From the NCBI RefSeq assembly GCF_000321415.2, contig NC_019902.2:3748501-3812500 (forward strand): DNA of 64,000 bases, in the 5' to 3' direction. The stretch comes from Thioalkalivibrio nitratireducens DSM 14787. Its GTDB lineage: Bacteria > Pseudomonadota > Gammaproteobacteria > Ectothiorhodospirales > Ectothiorhodospiraceae. Positions 1 to 8,849 of the stretch are shown here, in pieces. The notes beneath the pieces were generated by a model. It was not told where the DNA came from and made no database searches. It saw only the letters and a program-made list of their open reading frames with translations. Each line of letters begins with the position of its first letter. Position 1 is the stretch's first letter. The position numbers were made by a program, and so were the translations under genes.

Positions 1-580
1 CGATCACCGCCTTCGACTTGAACACGTGGTAGTTCCCGGTGCGCACGTTGAAGCCAACGGCGCCGGCGACCCGGTTTTCCTTGGATTCGTCCATCAGCAG
101 GTGCGTAACGCAGATCCGGTTGTAGACCTGGTCCGCGGACTTCTTCGCAGCCTCGGCGACGATCGGCTTGTAGGACTCGCCGTGAATCATGATCTGCCAG
201 CGCCCTTCGCGCTGATAGGCACCCGTCTTGGGATCGCGCATCAGCGGCAGGCCCCATTCCTCGAACTGGTGCACCGCGGAGTCGACGTGGCGCGCCATGT
301 CGAACAGCAGGTCCTCGCGCACCATACCCATCAGGTCGATGCGGGCGTAGCGTACGTGGTCCTCGGGGTTGTTCTCGCCCCAGCGGGTTCCCATGTAGCA
401 GTTGATTGCGTACAGCCCCTGGGCGACCGCGCCGGAGCGATCGATATTGGCTTTTTCGGCGATGATGATTTTCTTGTCCTGGCCCCAATACCTGGCTTCA
501 AAGGCTGCGCCCGTGCCGCCCAGGCCGGCGCCACAGACCAGGATGTCGATGTTGTCTTCGACGATAGTCTTATAAGCCAT
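1..580 (-). CDS. aprA: Adenylylsulfate (APS) reductase alpha subunit AprA, N-terminal part
   Basis: Flavoprotein subunit of dissimilatory APS reductase, which in sulfur oxidisers runs in reverse and joins sulfite and AMP into APS in the cytoplasm. About 193 N-terminal codons lie here; the rest is beyond the left edge. Residues 15-25 carry a dinucleotide-binding GxGxxG loop (GAGLGGTG) expected for FAD. The start is fixed by a TAATG overlap with the aprB stop, so the two subunits are translationally coupled in the order aprM-aprB-aprA. Family assignment follows from the sequence and from aprB and aprM directly upstream. Confidence 0.95.
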   Translation of the reverse strand, partial: MAYKTIVEDNIDILVCGAGLGGTGAAFEARYWGQDKKIIIAEKANIDRSGAVAQGLYAINCYMGTRWGENNPEDHVRYARIDLMGMVREDLLFDMARHVDSAVHQFEEWGLPLMRDPKTGAYQREGRWQIMIHGESYKPIVAEAAKKSADQVYNRICVTHLLMDESKENRVAGAVGFNVRTGNYHVFKSKAVI

Positions 581-1059
581 TAGTAGTACACCCCTTCTTT
601 CAGCTTGAGGCCGGCGGTCTCCAGCGTATACAGATCCCCGTCATCCATGCGGATGTAGTTGGGCTCGTTGAACAGCAGCTGGCTTTCGCGGGCGGTCTTG
701 TCCGGCCCGGGCACGTCCGCGAGTTTCGGAATGTGCTTGCCCCAGGGCTTGGTCGTGATCGGCGACAGGAAGTTCTTTTCCCTGCCGTCCCGGAACTTGA
801 TTTTCCATCCGATGGTGCCGCGCTCCTCATCGCGATGCACCCGAACGCTGTGCCCGAGCGGGGCGAAGTCGGCGTAACCGCGCACGTCGATAGCGTGATG
901 CGGGCAGGCCTTGACGCAGGAGAAACATTCCCAGCACATGTTGGGTTCGATGTTGTATGCACGACGATAGGTCGGGTCGATATGCATGATGTCCGACGGG
1001 CAGATGTCGACGCAGTGCCCACAGCCATCGCAGCGGGTCATATAGACGAAAGTTGGCAT
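580..1059 (-). CDS. aprB: Adenylylsulfate reductase beta subunit AprB (ferredoxin-like)
   Basis: Electron-transfer subunit of APS reductase, 159 aa, the usual length for the family. Two [4Fe-4S] ligand sets are visible: Cys10-x2-Cys13-x2-Cys16-x3-Cys20 and Cys42-x2-Cys45-x2-Cys48-x3-Cys52. The C-terminal ~60 residues form the tail that is known to wrap around AprA. Its stop codon overlaps the aprA start by one base, and aprM lies 40 bp upstream, so all three probably form one transcript. Direction of catalysis in vivo (sulfite oxidation) is inferred from the neighbouring soe genes and the presence of aprM. Confidence 0.96.
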   Translation of the reverse strand: MPTFVYMTRCDGCGHCVDICPSDIMHIDPTYRRAYNIEPNMCWECFSCVKACPHHAIDVRGYADFAPLGHSVRVHRDEERGTIGWKIKFRDGREKNFLSPITTKPWGKHIPKLADVPGPDKTARESQLLFNEPNYIRMDDGDLYTLETAGLKLKEGVYY

Positions 1060-1099
1060 GACAATCCTCGATCAGAATGCTGTTGATCAGCTGAATGAC

Positions 1100-1930
1100 T
1101 CAGTAGTGGTTAGGCGCTTCACGCTTGATGCCCAGGCCCATATCCATCGGAGCATCGCGCAGCAGTTCCATCGAATGCCGCTTCTGCTGCTCGGGATCGT
1201 CGCGGGTCAGGGTCGGCAGGTTTTCTGCGGAACCATCGGCCCGGGTAAGGCGCTTCTGATAGGCCGCGGCGGGCTTGAAGAACATGTGCGCGAACTTGGA
1301 CCAGTAGACCGTGGCGAACAGCGTGGTGGTGGCCGCCACGAACAGGACGAAGAACAGCCAGCCAATGGTGCCGGCGCCCTGGGTGAGCGACCACAGGATC
1401 GCGAATGTTGCAGTCGTCAGCAGCGAGACGATGAACAGGTCAGCACGCGCCAGCCGGTACCAGGGACGGCCCTCGGCAGATACGTCGACGCGGATGAAGA
1501 ACCAGAACCAGTAGCCACCTACGGCCAGCAGAATGGCGCCAAGGTGCCACAGCAGCGGCAGGATCGCGGGCGCCGCATCCGCCGGATAGCCAAAGATCAG
1601 AATTGCGGTGGTAACCGCAAAGATGATGAAGCCGTACATCGTGAGCAGGTGGGACATCCGGCGCTGCGGGTTCGCGAACTCGCCCGAGGTCAGCACCTCG
1701 TTCGCGAGCGTCTTGACCGCGATTCCGGCCTTCTCACCGCCACCGACGGTGCGAGTCGCGTTTTCCTGAGATTTCTTTGCGTTCTCAAAGAAGTACTTGG
1801 CACTCTTCTTGTGCATCATGTCGAGAATCGTGCCGCCGACTACCAGGACGACCATCAGCACGACGTACACCTGCATTACGGCCGGTGGAATGACAGCGGC
1901 GAGTTCGGCGAAGGGGTTGCTTGTGATCAC
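1100..1930 (-). CDS. aprM: APS reductase membrane anchor AprM
   Basis: Multi-spanning membrane protein, 276 aa from the GTG at 1930, that in purple and colourless sulfur bacteria replaces QmoABC as the presumed quinone-linked partner of AprBA. Four to five hydrophobic segments are visible (about residues 15-35, 95-115, 130-155, 180-200 and 205-225), with soluble ends and a charged C-terminus. I preferred GTG-1930 because GAGGAG lies 10 bases upstream; an ATG at 1981 in the same frame would add 17 residues but has a poor ribosome-binding site. It is the first gene of aprMBA. Confidence 0.88.
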   Translation of the reverse strand: MITSNPFAELAAVIPPAVMQVYVVLMVVLVVGGTILDMMHKKSAKYFFENAKKSQENATRTVGGGEKAGIAVKTLANEVLTSGEFANPQRRMSHLLTMYGFIIFAVTTAILIFGYPADAAPAILPLLWHLGAILLAVGGYWFWFFIRVDVSAEGRPWYRLARADLFIVSLLTTATFAILWSLTQGAGTIGWLFFVLFVAATTTLFATVYWSKFAHMFFKPAAAYQKRLTRADGSAENLPTLTRDDPEQQKRHSMELLRDAPMDMGLGIKREAPNHY

Positions 1931-2500
1931 GGGCTCTGGTCTCCTCGGTGTATCGGAAATGGCGCACGGAGTCTGTTGCATTCCAATTTTGGGATCAAAT
2001 CAAAGTTATTTGCGTTAGCATAAGTGCAGCTTATGGGCGGGGGCCCCGGTGAGCAGATTTGCACCGCGGGTCTCGACGTTGGCCGATCGGACCGCCCACC
2101 TGCAACGGGCGGGCCGGATCGCGGCGGAACCAGCGGGGCGCCGGGTTCAGGGGGATTTCTGCCCACCGGGTAGTCGTGAGGCACCGGGCCCGACCGACCA
2201 GCGCAGCAGATCCGCGCTGCCCAATCCACATCGTCCGGGGTCGGTGGCACCATGCGAAGTCAGGATTTTCCTGCCGCGCACGGCGAGAACTAACGAACGC
2301 GCCGGAGCCCACCCATAAGTCCGGAACCGGCAGACCGGTTGAAATCCCTGGCCCGTTATGTTCCATCTTGTGCTACGTTACCGCCGCTTGTCTTTGTGCA
2401 GGCCGGCGCGGTCGCAGGCGACCTGGCCACCCCATACACGGCGGCAGTGCCGCTGATCCAAGCAATCTCAACATCCATAGTTGGTAGGAGATAGAGCCCC
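1931..2500. other. aprM-sat divergent intergenic region (570 bp), no gene seen
   Basis: Divergent promoter region between aprM and sat. The aprM side (about 1975-2035) is locally AT-rich and holds the palindrome at 2019-2035. The middle is GC-rich with several short complementary stretches. The sat side ends in a GGAGA ribosome-binding site before 2501. Short reading frames here lack codon bias and ribosome-binding sites, so I annotate none. Confidence 0.5.
2019..2035. promoter_or_regulatory. Perfect palindrome upstream of aprMBA
   Basis: CATAAG-TGCAG-CTTATG, six-base arms with a five-base spacer, sits about 90 bp upstream of the aprM start in the AT-rich part of the apr-sat intergenic region. 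Position and symmetry suit an operator for a dimeric regulator. No regulator can be named from the sequence. Confidence 0.4.
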
Positions 2501-3694
2501 ATGATCAAGCCACATGGCGCGGATACCCTGAAGCCCCTCTTCGTCTACGATACCGAAAGACATCACGCCCTCATGAAAGAGGCCGAAACCCTCCCCTCCG
2601 TAATGATCAGCTCTGCTGCTGCCGGCAACGCCGTGATGTTGGGGGGCGGCTACTTCACCCCGCTAAACGGCTTCATGGATGTCGCCGACGCAATGGGCTG
2701 CGCCGAAAACATGCGGACCACCACCGGCCTGTTCTTCCCGGTCCCGGTGGTCAACCTGCTGGAGAACGCCGACGCCATCCGCGGCGCCAAGCGCATCGCG
2801 CTACGCGATCCCAACATGGAAGGCAACCCGGTCCTCGCGATCCAGGAGGTCGAGGCGATCGAGGAGTTCACCGCCGAACAGATGGCGACCATCACCGAGA
2901 AGGTCTACGGCACCACCGACCGCGAACATCCCGGTGTCGCCGCCTTCAACAGCGTCGGCCGTGTCTGCGTCTCCGGCCCGATAGAGGTGCTGCACTTCTC
3001 TTATTTCCAGGATGACTTCCCGGACACCTTCCGCACCGCCGTCGAGATCCGCAACGAGATCACCGAGCGCGGCTGGAACAAGGTGGTCGCCTTCCAGACC
3101 CGCAACCCGATGCACCGCGCCCACGAGGAGCTGTGCCGAATGGCGATGGACCAGCTCGAGGCCGACGGCGTGGTGATCCACATGCTGCTTGGCAAGCTCA
3201 AGCCCGGCGACATCCCGGCCCCGGTGCGTGATGCCGCGATTCGCAAAATGGCCGAGCTCTACTTCCCCCCCAACACCGTGATGATCACCGGCTACGGCTT
3301 CGACATGCTCTATGCAGGGCCGCGTGAGGCAGTCCTCCACGCATTGTTCCGACAGAACATGGGGGCGACCCATTTCATCATCGGCCGCGACCACGCGGGG
3401 GTCGGCGACTACTATGGGGCCTTCGATGCCCAGACCATATTCGACAGCGAAGTGCCGCCCGACGCACTCGACATCGAAATCTTCCGCGCCGACCACACCG
3501 CGTACTCCAAGAAACTCAACCGCGTGGTGATGATGCGCGACGTGCCCGACCACACCAAGGAAGACTTCGTGCTCCTGTCCGGCACCAAGGTACGGGAGAT
3601 GCTGGGGCGTGGCGAGGCCCCTCCGCCCGAGTTCTCCCGGCCTGAAGTGGCGCAGATCCTGATGGATTACTACCAGAACCTGAACCAGAAGTAA
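2501..3694 (+). CDS. sat: Sulfate adenylyltransferase (ATP sulfurylase), dissimilatory type
   Basis: Homo-oligomeric ATP sulfurylase of 397 aa, the size of the Sat type found in sulfur oxidisers and sulfate reducers rather than the CysDN type. In oxidative metabolism it converts APS plus pyrophosphate to ATP and sulfate. The nucleotide-binding QTRNPMHRAH motif is at residues 199-208 (H205 and H208 form the HxxH pair) and GRDHAGVG is at 295-302. A GGAG-type ribosome-binding site precedes the ATG. It is divergent from aprMBA, and the two together complete the AMP-dependent route from sulfite to sulfate. Confidence 0.97.
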   Translation: MIKPHGADTLKPLFVYDTERHHALMKEAETLPSVMISSAAAGNAVMLGGGYFTPLNGFMDVADAMGCAENMRTTTGLFFPVPVVNLLENADAIRGAKRIALRDPNMEGNPVLAIQEVEAIEEFTAEQMATITEKVYGTTDREHPGVAAFNSVGRVCVSGPIEVLHFSYFQDDFPDTFRTAVEIRNEITERGWNKVVAFQTRNPMHRAHEELCRMAMDQLEADGVVIHMLLGKLKPGDIPAPVRDAAIRKMAELYFPPNTVMITGYGFDMLYAGPREAVLHALFRQNMGATHFIIGRDHAGVGDYYGAFDAQTIFDSEVPPDALDIEIFRADHTAYSKKLNRVVMMRDVPDHTKEDFVLLSGTKVREMLGRGEAPPPEFSRPEVAQILMDYYQNLNQK

Positions 3695-3755
3695 CCCCCT
3701 TCTGCTGAAGTGGGAATCAGCCACGGAAAGGCACGGAAAGCCCGGGAAAACATAA

Positions 3756-3885
3756 GGAAGCGCTGATTAATTCCTCATCGCGAGGAGCGAAGCGATGTGG
3801 CGGTCCATAAGGCAATGATTTCGTTGACGCCGCTTGGATTGCCGCGCTTCGCTCGCAATGACAGGCCCCCTTGTTCAGCGTTTCC
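3756..3885. repeat. MITE-like element with terminal inverted repeats
   Basis: About 130 bp lacking any coding potential. The ends are imperfect inverted repeats: GGAAGCGCTGATTAA at 3756-3770 and TTGTTCAGCGTTTCC at 3871-3885. Both sides are flanked by ATAA (3752-3755 and 3886-3889), a possible target duplication. Internally, GCGAGGAGCGAAGCG near 3780 and GCGCTTCGCTCGC near 3844 are also inverted copies. The rest of the sat-CBS gap (3886-4100) shows no gene. Classification as a MITE is inference; no second copy is present in the window. Confidence 0.6.
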
Positions 3886-4100
3886 ATAACGGGTTCAATA
3901 CCACTTGGGTGTGTTCCCGCGCCTTCTGTGGCTCGTCTGGTGCTGGCGCGGGTTGATTCGAGGCCGCGAAACAACGAAGGACACGCGGGGTCGCGGATCA
4001 GCGCAATCCAAGGGAACGGGTCGCGCGCCCGGCACCGGGCACGGCAGTGCCTGGTCGGTGGGTTGGGGGATCAGCCCTCCCCGGTGCCGGGGAAGGCTGA

Positions 4101-4706
4101 TCAATACTCTCTCGACAGAGCGGCCTGGATCTCGGCGAAGGTCCGTGCGACATCGAAGGTCTGGACCGGAAGCCCGAGCTGGCGACCGATCTGCGTCGCC
4201 GAGAACATGCCGCGGATGCGATTCGCTCCCGATTTCGGATCGATCTCGCCTACCAGCGCGTGCTGACGCCCCCAGTCCTTCAGCGTTGCGACGATGTCAC
4301 CCACCTCCGCCCGCATCACCCGGGACATGTCCAGCAGGTCGATGGCATCCACAGGCGCCATCAGGTCGCGCACCTGCAGATCACCGTACCGTCCCCCGTG
4401 CTCATGGATCAGCTGGATCGGCCTCTCGCCCTGGGTGTCGCGCGCGGTAATCAGGCCGACGACGTTATCCATCTCGTCAACGACCAGCAGCAGGCGGACA
4501 CCCCGCTTGATCATCGCCTCGGTCGCCTCGTTCAGCGTTGCAGTCGGGCCGATCGTCGCGACCGGCACCTTCCGGAAATCGGTCATCACGCACAGTGCCG
4601 AGGAAGAGACGGTGACCAGCGGCGGGGCCTCGGTGGGCTGCTGCAACATGGTCCCGGGCAGGGCTTTGTGTGATGGCAAGGGTTTGTGAGGGCTATCGCT
4701 CGTCAT
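4101..4706 (-). CDS. Tandem CBS-domain protein
   Basis: A 201-aa soluble protein. Two CBS units span about residues 40-100 and 112-180; the first carries the typical ATLNEATEAMIKRGVRLLLV pattern and a GLITARDTQ strand-turn. CBS pairs bind adenine nucleotides (AMP, ADP, ATP, SAM) and usually regulate a partner, so an energy-sensing role beside sat is plausible but unproven. There is no fused catalytic domain. The first ~40 residues are polar and probably disordered. It lies convergent with sat across the MITE-like element. Confidence 0.8.
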   Translation of the reverse strand: MTSDSPHKPLPSHKALPGTMLQQPTEAPPLVTVSSSALCVMTDFRKVPVATIGPTATLNEATEAMIKRGVRLLLVVDEMDNVVGLITARDTQGERPIQLIHEHGGRYGDLQVRDLMAPVDAIDLLDMSRVMRAEVGDIVATLKDWGRQHALVGEIDPKSGANRIRGMFSATQIGRQLGLPVQTFDVARTFAEIQAALSREY

Positions 4707-5181
4707 CGTGACTCCTTCTTCGTCTGGCCAGCGAACTACTCGAGATTCTCGGCCCCGATCGGGTGGCCGTTCAGGCCCGACGGTTGACCCACGCGCCGCA
4801 AGCAGGCGTCAACCACTCGGAAAACCACAGTACCGCCATCGGGAATTTTGCGCCATCCTGCCTGCTCGTCTCGCTCTTGCAAACCGCGAGCCTCGCCCAG
4901 CGGAACCGGAAGGGGCGGTCACGCTCCGCGCGGTGCCGTGATCCGGGGCCGACTCGGCGCCCTGTAGGCTCCGGTCCGGATCGTCACGGCGCCGGGCATT
5001 ACGACGGGTGCCGCCGAAGGCCCGATTCGGTCGATACGCGGGGCGCCCCCGGATGGTCCGACACCCAACAAGCAGCCGCGAACCTGACAGTATAGATGAC
5101 GGCGTGTCGGCCGGTGGTTCCAGATGCCGCCAGGGCAATGTATCGCGACCGGGCGGCATCGGGTGCCGTCCCGCCTCAGCG
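4707..5181. other. 475-bp gap without a recognisable gene
   Basis: No reading frame here looks coding on either strand. The one structure noted is a pair of inverted heptamers, GGTTGAC at 4782-4788 and GTCAACC at 4808-4814, about 80-110 bp upstream of the CBS-domain gene, which could be an operator or a hairpin. Confidence 0.4.
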
Positions 5182-5715
5182 TCAGGCCTTCGCGTGCTCC
5201 ACCGCCGGCGTCAGGCGGATCTCGAAAGCCATGCTGTCGAGGTCTCCCAGCGCCCAGGTGGCCTCGGGAGCACCAAGACCGGCCACGGTGCCGGGGTTCA
5301 CGACCCAGGTCGAGCCGTTCTTCACATGCGGTTGCTGCCGTATCTCGGGCTCGTGACTGTGCCCGCAACACACGAGATCGTAGTCGCCCGTGCAGGCCAT
5401 CGCGTGGGCATAATGAGGGTAATGGGTTACAAAGATGTGGCGACCGCCCAGGGTAATGATGCCGTCGTGCCCGTAATAGGTCAGCAGGCCATTGGACTGG
5501 TGCGCAATGCGCGAGATCGCCACCGGGTCGCCGAGGTTGTTGCCGTGCACCGCGTGGATCGGCAGGCCCAGCTTCAGCGACGCCCTCAGCGTATTGCCGC
5601 CGATCAGATCGCCGCAGTGGATCACCGCTTCGGCACCCTCGGCGGCACCGGCCTCGATCGCCCGCGCCAGCATCGGGCCGCGGTCGTGACTGTCCGATAC
5701 GATGCAAATCTTCAT
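5182..5715 (-). CDS. YfcE/MJ0936-type metallophosphoesterase
   Basis: A 177-aa calcineurin-like phosphoesterase of the small YfcE family, predicted to hydrolyse phosphodiesters with a two-metal centre. Metal and catalytic ligands are visible: D8 and H10 (DSH), D36 (GDL), N59/N60 (HGNN), H98 (THYPH) and the GHSH pair H119/H121. The physiological substrate is unknown. The start overlaps the stop of an upstream 50-codon ORF (ATGA at 5712-5715), implying coupled translation. Confidence 0.85.
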   Translation of the reverse strand: MKICIVSDSHDRGPMLARAIEAGAAEGAEAVIHCGDLIGGNTLRASLKLGLPIHAVHGNNLGDPVAISRIAHQSNGLLTYYGHDGIITLGGRHIFVTHYPHYAHAMACTGDYDLVCCGHSHEPEIRQQPHVKNGSTWVVNPGTVAGLGAPEATWALGDLDSMAFEIRLTPAVEHAKA

Positions 5716-5864
5716 AGACCAACCCGCCCGCCATCGTCCGCGTCCACCCCGCCGACGCTGGCGACCACGGCCTTCATCGGCTTGCCCCGCACGTAGCGTC
5801 CGAACGGGATCCGGGTAGCGATTTGACTCTCGTGTCGGGTGAAGCCGGCGAACGGCTCAGCCAT
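5712..5864 (-). CDS. 50-aa small ORF coupled to the phosphoesterase
   Basis: A short reading frame beginning MAEPFAGFTRHESQIATRIP and ending in ...GGRVGL. It has an AAGGAA ribosome-binding site seven bases before its ATG and shares an ATGA overlap with the downstream phosphoesterase. It is basic in the middle (FGRYVRGKPMK) and has no membrane segment or Cys motif. I do not recognise a family. The spacing and overlap are typical of genuine operon genes, but it could also be only a leader ORF that couples translation. Confidence 0.55.
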   Translation of the reverse strand: MAEPFAGFTRHESQIATRIPFGRYVRGKPMKAVVASVGGVDADDGGRVGL

Positions 5865-5984
5865 GTCCACATTCCTTGGGTGCTTATGGATGGATAAAAA
5901 AAATTGCCTTGTCGGGCCCTCCGGGCCCCCGCATACTGCACGGAGTATATCGTGATTTACTGATCATTCAAGGCGGGCCATATC

Positions 5985-8849
5985 ATGCCACAGACCCCCT
6001 CGCAGGAAGTGAAAAATACCACTTGTTACATGTGTGCGTGCCGCTGCGGGATCCGCGTGCACCTGCGTGACGGCAAGGTCCGCTATATCGACGGCAATCC
6101 CGATCATCCGATCAACCGCGGGGTGATCTGCGCCAAGGGCTCGTCGGGGATCATGAAGCAGTACTCGCCCGCTCGCCTCACCCAGCCATTGCGCCGCAGG
6201 CCCGGCGCGGAGCGTGGTGCCGGCGATTTCGAACCGATCGCCTGGGACGAAGCCTTCACGATGCTCGAGGAACGCCTGGGGCGGCTTCGGGAAACCGACC
6301 CGAAGAAGTTCGCGCTGTTCACCGGCCGCGATCAGATGCAGGCGCTGACCGGGCTGTTCGCGAAGCAGTTCGGCACGCCGAACTATGCCGCGCACGGCGG
6401 CTTCTGCTCGGTGAACATGGCCGCGGGAATGATCTACACCATCGGTGGCTCGTTCTGGGAGTTCGGCGGCCCCGACCTCGAGCGCTCGAAGCTGTTCGTG
6501 ATGCTCGGCACCGCCGAGGATCATCACTCCAATCCGCTGAAGGTCGCGATCTCCAAGTTCAAGCGCGAGGGCGGGCGCTTCATCTCGATCAACCCGGTGC
6601 GCACCGGCTACTCGGCGATCGCCGACGAATGGGTGCCGATCCGCCCGGGAACCGACGGCGCGCTGCTGCTCGCGATCATCCACGAGATCATCGCGAAGGG
6701 CCTGTACGACCGCGACTTCCTGGTGCGCTACAGCAACGCCGGGCAACTGGTGAACGTTAACCCCGAAAACGACGAATTCGGGATGTTCCTGCGCGCCGAG
6801 GTGCCCCCCGACGACGGCTGCTACGACCCGCAGGACAAGCTCTGGTGGGACCGCCGCACCGACCGGCCGGTCGTGACGCACAGCACGGACGCCGACCCCT
6901 ACCTGCTCGGCGAGTTCCAGCTGCACGACGGCACCCCGGCAAAGCCGGCGTTCCAGCTGCTGCAGGAGCGCGTGCAGGAATACACACCGGAGTGGGCCGC
7001 GCGCATCACCGGCATTCCCGCCGGCACGATCCGCCGCCTCGCCCACGAAATGGGCGTGACCGCGCGCGACCAGCGCATCGAACTGCCGATCGCCTGGACC
7101 GATTCCTGGGGCGTCGAGCACGAGAGCGTGACCGGCAACCCGGTCTCGTTCCACGCGATGCGCGGGCTCGCCGCGCATTCGAACGGCTTCCACACGATCC
7201 GGGCGCTCGCGATCCTGATGTCGCTGCTCGGCACCATCGACCGCCCTGGCGGTTTCCGCCACAAGGCGCCGTTCCCGCGTCCGATCCCGCCCTGCGCGCG
7301 CACGCCGAAGGGGCCGGAGGGAATCCGCCCCGGGCAGCCGCTGGACGGCATGGTGCTCGGCTGGCCGGCCGACCCGGACGATCTGTTCGTCGACGAACAG
7401 GGCGGGCCGGTGCGCATCGACAAAGCCTTCTCCTGGGAGTACCCGCTGGCCGTGCACGGCATGATGCACAACGTGATCACCAACGCCTGGCGCGGCGACC
7501 CCTACCCGATCGACACCCTGCTGATCTTCATGGCCAACATGGCCTGGAACTCGACGATGAACACCGTCGAGGTCCGCAAGATGCTGAACGACAAGGACGA
7601 GAACGGCGAGTACAAGATTCCGTTCCTGGTCGTCGCCGACGCGTTCCAGTCCGAGATGACCGCCTTCGCCGACCTGGTCCTGCCGGACACCACCTACCTC
7701 GAGCGCCACGACGTGATGTCGATGCTCGACCGGCCGATCTCCGAGTACGACGGGCCGGTGGACTCGGTGCGCATCCCGGTGGTGCCGCCGACCGGCCAGT
7801 GCAAGCCGTTCCAGGAGGTGCTGATCGAACTGGGCTCGCGCCTGAAGCTGCCCGCGTTCGTGACCGCCGACGGCAAGCGCAAGTACCGCGACTACCCGGA
7901 CTTCATCGTGAACCACGAGACCGAACCGGGCTCCGGAATCGGTTTCCTCGCCGGCTGGCGCGGCAGGGGCGGCGAGAAGTTCATGCGCGGCGAGCCGAAC
8001 CCGAACCAGTGGGAGATGTACGCGAAGAACAACTGCGTGTTCCATTGCGAGCTCCCCCGGAGCTACCAGTACATGCGCAACTGGAACAGGGGCTACCTCG
8101 AATGGTCCCAGCGCAACCGCATCACCCGCTACGCCGAGCCGATCCTGATCCACCTCTATTCCGAGGTACTGATGAAGTTCCGCGCCGCGGCGCAGGGCAA
8201 GGGGCCGTCGAAGCGCCCGCCCGCACACCTCGCCGATCGTGTCGAGACCTATTTCGACCCGCTGCCGTTCTTCTACGATCCGCTGGAATGCCAGGCCACT
8301 GACAAGCACGCCTACCCGCTGGCGGCGATCACCCAGCGCCCGATGGCGATGTACCACTCCTGGGATTCGCAGAACGCCTGGCTGCGCCAGATCCACGCAC
8401 ACAACCTGCTGTTCGTGAACACCCGTACCGCGAAGGCCGCCGGCATCGAGGACGACGACTGGATCTGGGTCGAGAGCCAGTGGGGCAAGGTGCGCTGCAT
8501 GGCCAAACATTCCGAGGCGGTCGAACCGGGAACGGTCTGGACCTGGAACGCGATCGGCAAGGCGGCCGGCGCCTGGAATCTCGCACCCCGGTCGAACGAG
8601 GCGCGCAAGGGCTTCCTGCTGAACCACCTGATCTCCGAGGAACTGCCGGGCGCGAACGGCCCGATCTCCAACTCCGACCCGGTCACCGGACAGGCGTCGT
8701 GGTACGACGTGCGCGTGCGCATCTACAAGGCCGGCGCCGACGAACCCGAGGTGACCGCACCGCAGTTCGCGACATTGAAACCCTACCCGGGCCAGCCGAA
8801 AAGACCGCGCGTCTGGAACTTCCTGGCCGGCAAAGGAGGCAAGAAATGA
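5985..8849 (+). CDS. soeA: SoeA-type sulfite dehydrogenase, molybdopterin catalytic subunit
   Basis: A 954-aa member of the DMSO-reductase (complex iron-sulfur molybdoenzyme) family. The N-terminus carries a [4Fe-4S] motif Cys14-x2-Cys17-x3-Cys21 ... Cys49, followed by molybdopterin oxidoreductase domains and a C-terminal dinucleotide-binding domain. No twin-arginine signal is present, so the enzyme faces the cytoplasm, as reported for SoeABC of Allochromatium, which oxidises sulfite directly to sulfate. An AAGGCGG ribosome-binding site precedes the ATG. soeB begins within its stop codon (ATGA). Polysulfide or tetrathionate reductase subunits are alternatives, but the lack of a Tat signal and the apr/sat context favour SoeA. 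Confidence 0.88.
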   Translation: MPQTPSQEVKNTTCYMCACRCGIRVHLRDGKVRYIDGNPDHPINRGVICAKGSSGIMKQYSPARLTQPLRRRPGAERGAGDFEPIAWDEAFTMLEERLGRLRETDPKKFALFTGRDQMQALTGLFAKQFGTPNYAAHGGFCSVNMAAGMIYTIGGSFWEFGGPDLERSKLFVMLGTAEDHHSNPLKVAISKFKREGGRFISINPVRTGYSAIADEWVPIRPGTDGALLLAIIHEIIAKGLYDRDFLVRYSNAGQLVNVNPENDEFGMFLRAEVPPDDGCYDPQDKLWWDRRTDRPVVTHSTDADPYLLGEFQLHDGTPAKPAFQLLQERVQEYTPEWAARITGIPAGTIRRLAHEMGVTARDQRIELPIAWTDSWGVEHESVTGNPVSFHAMRGLAAHSNGFHTIRALAILMSLLGTIDRPGGFRHKAPFPRPIPPCARTPKGPEGIRPGQPLDGMVLGWPADPDDLFVDEQGGPVRIDKAFSWEYPLAVHGMMHNVITNAWRGDPYPIDTLLIFMANMAWNSTMNTVEVRKMLNDKDENGEYKIPFLVVADAFQSEMTAFADLVLPDTTYLERHDVMSMLDRPISEYDGPVDSVRIPVVPPTGQCKPFQEVLIELGSRLKLPAFVTADGKRKYRDYPDFIVNHETEPGSGIGFLAGWRGRGGEKFMRGEPNPNQWEMYAKNNCVFHCELPRSYQYMRNWNRGYLEWSQRNRITRYAEPILIHLYSEVLMKFRAAAQGKGPSKRPPAHLADRVETYFDPLPFFYDPLECQATDKHAYPLAAITQRPMAMYHSWDSQNAWLRQIHAHNLLFVNTRTAKAAGIEDDDWIWVESQWGKVRCMAKHSEAVEPGTVWTWNAIGKAAGAWNLAPRSNEARKGFLLNHLISEELPGANGPISNSDPVTGQASWYDVRVRIYKAGADEPEVTAPQFATLKPYPGQPKRPRVWNFLAGKGGKK

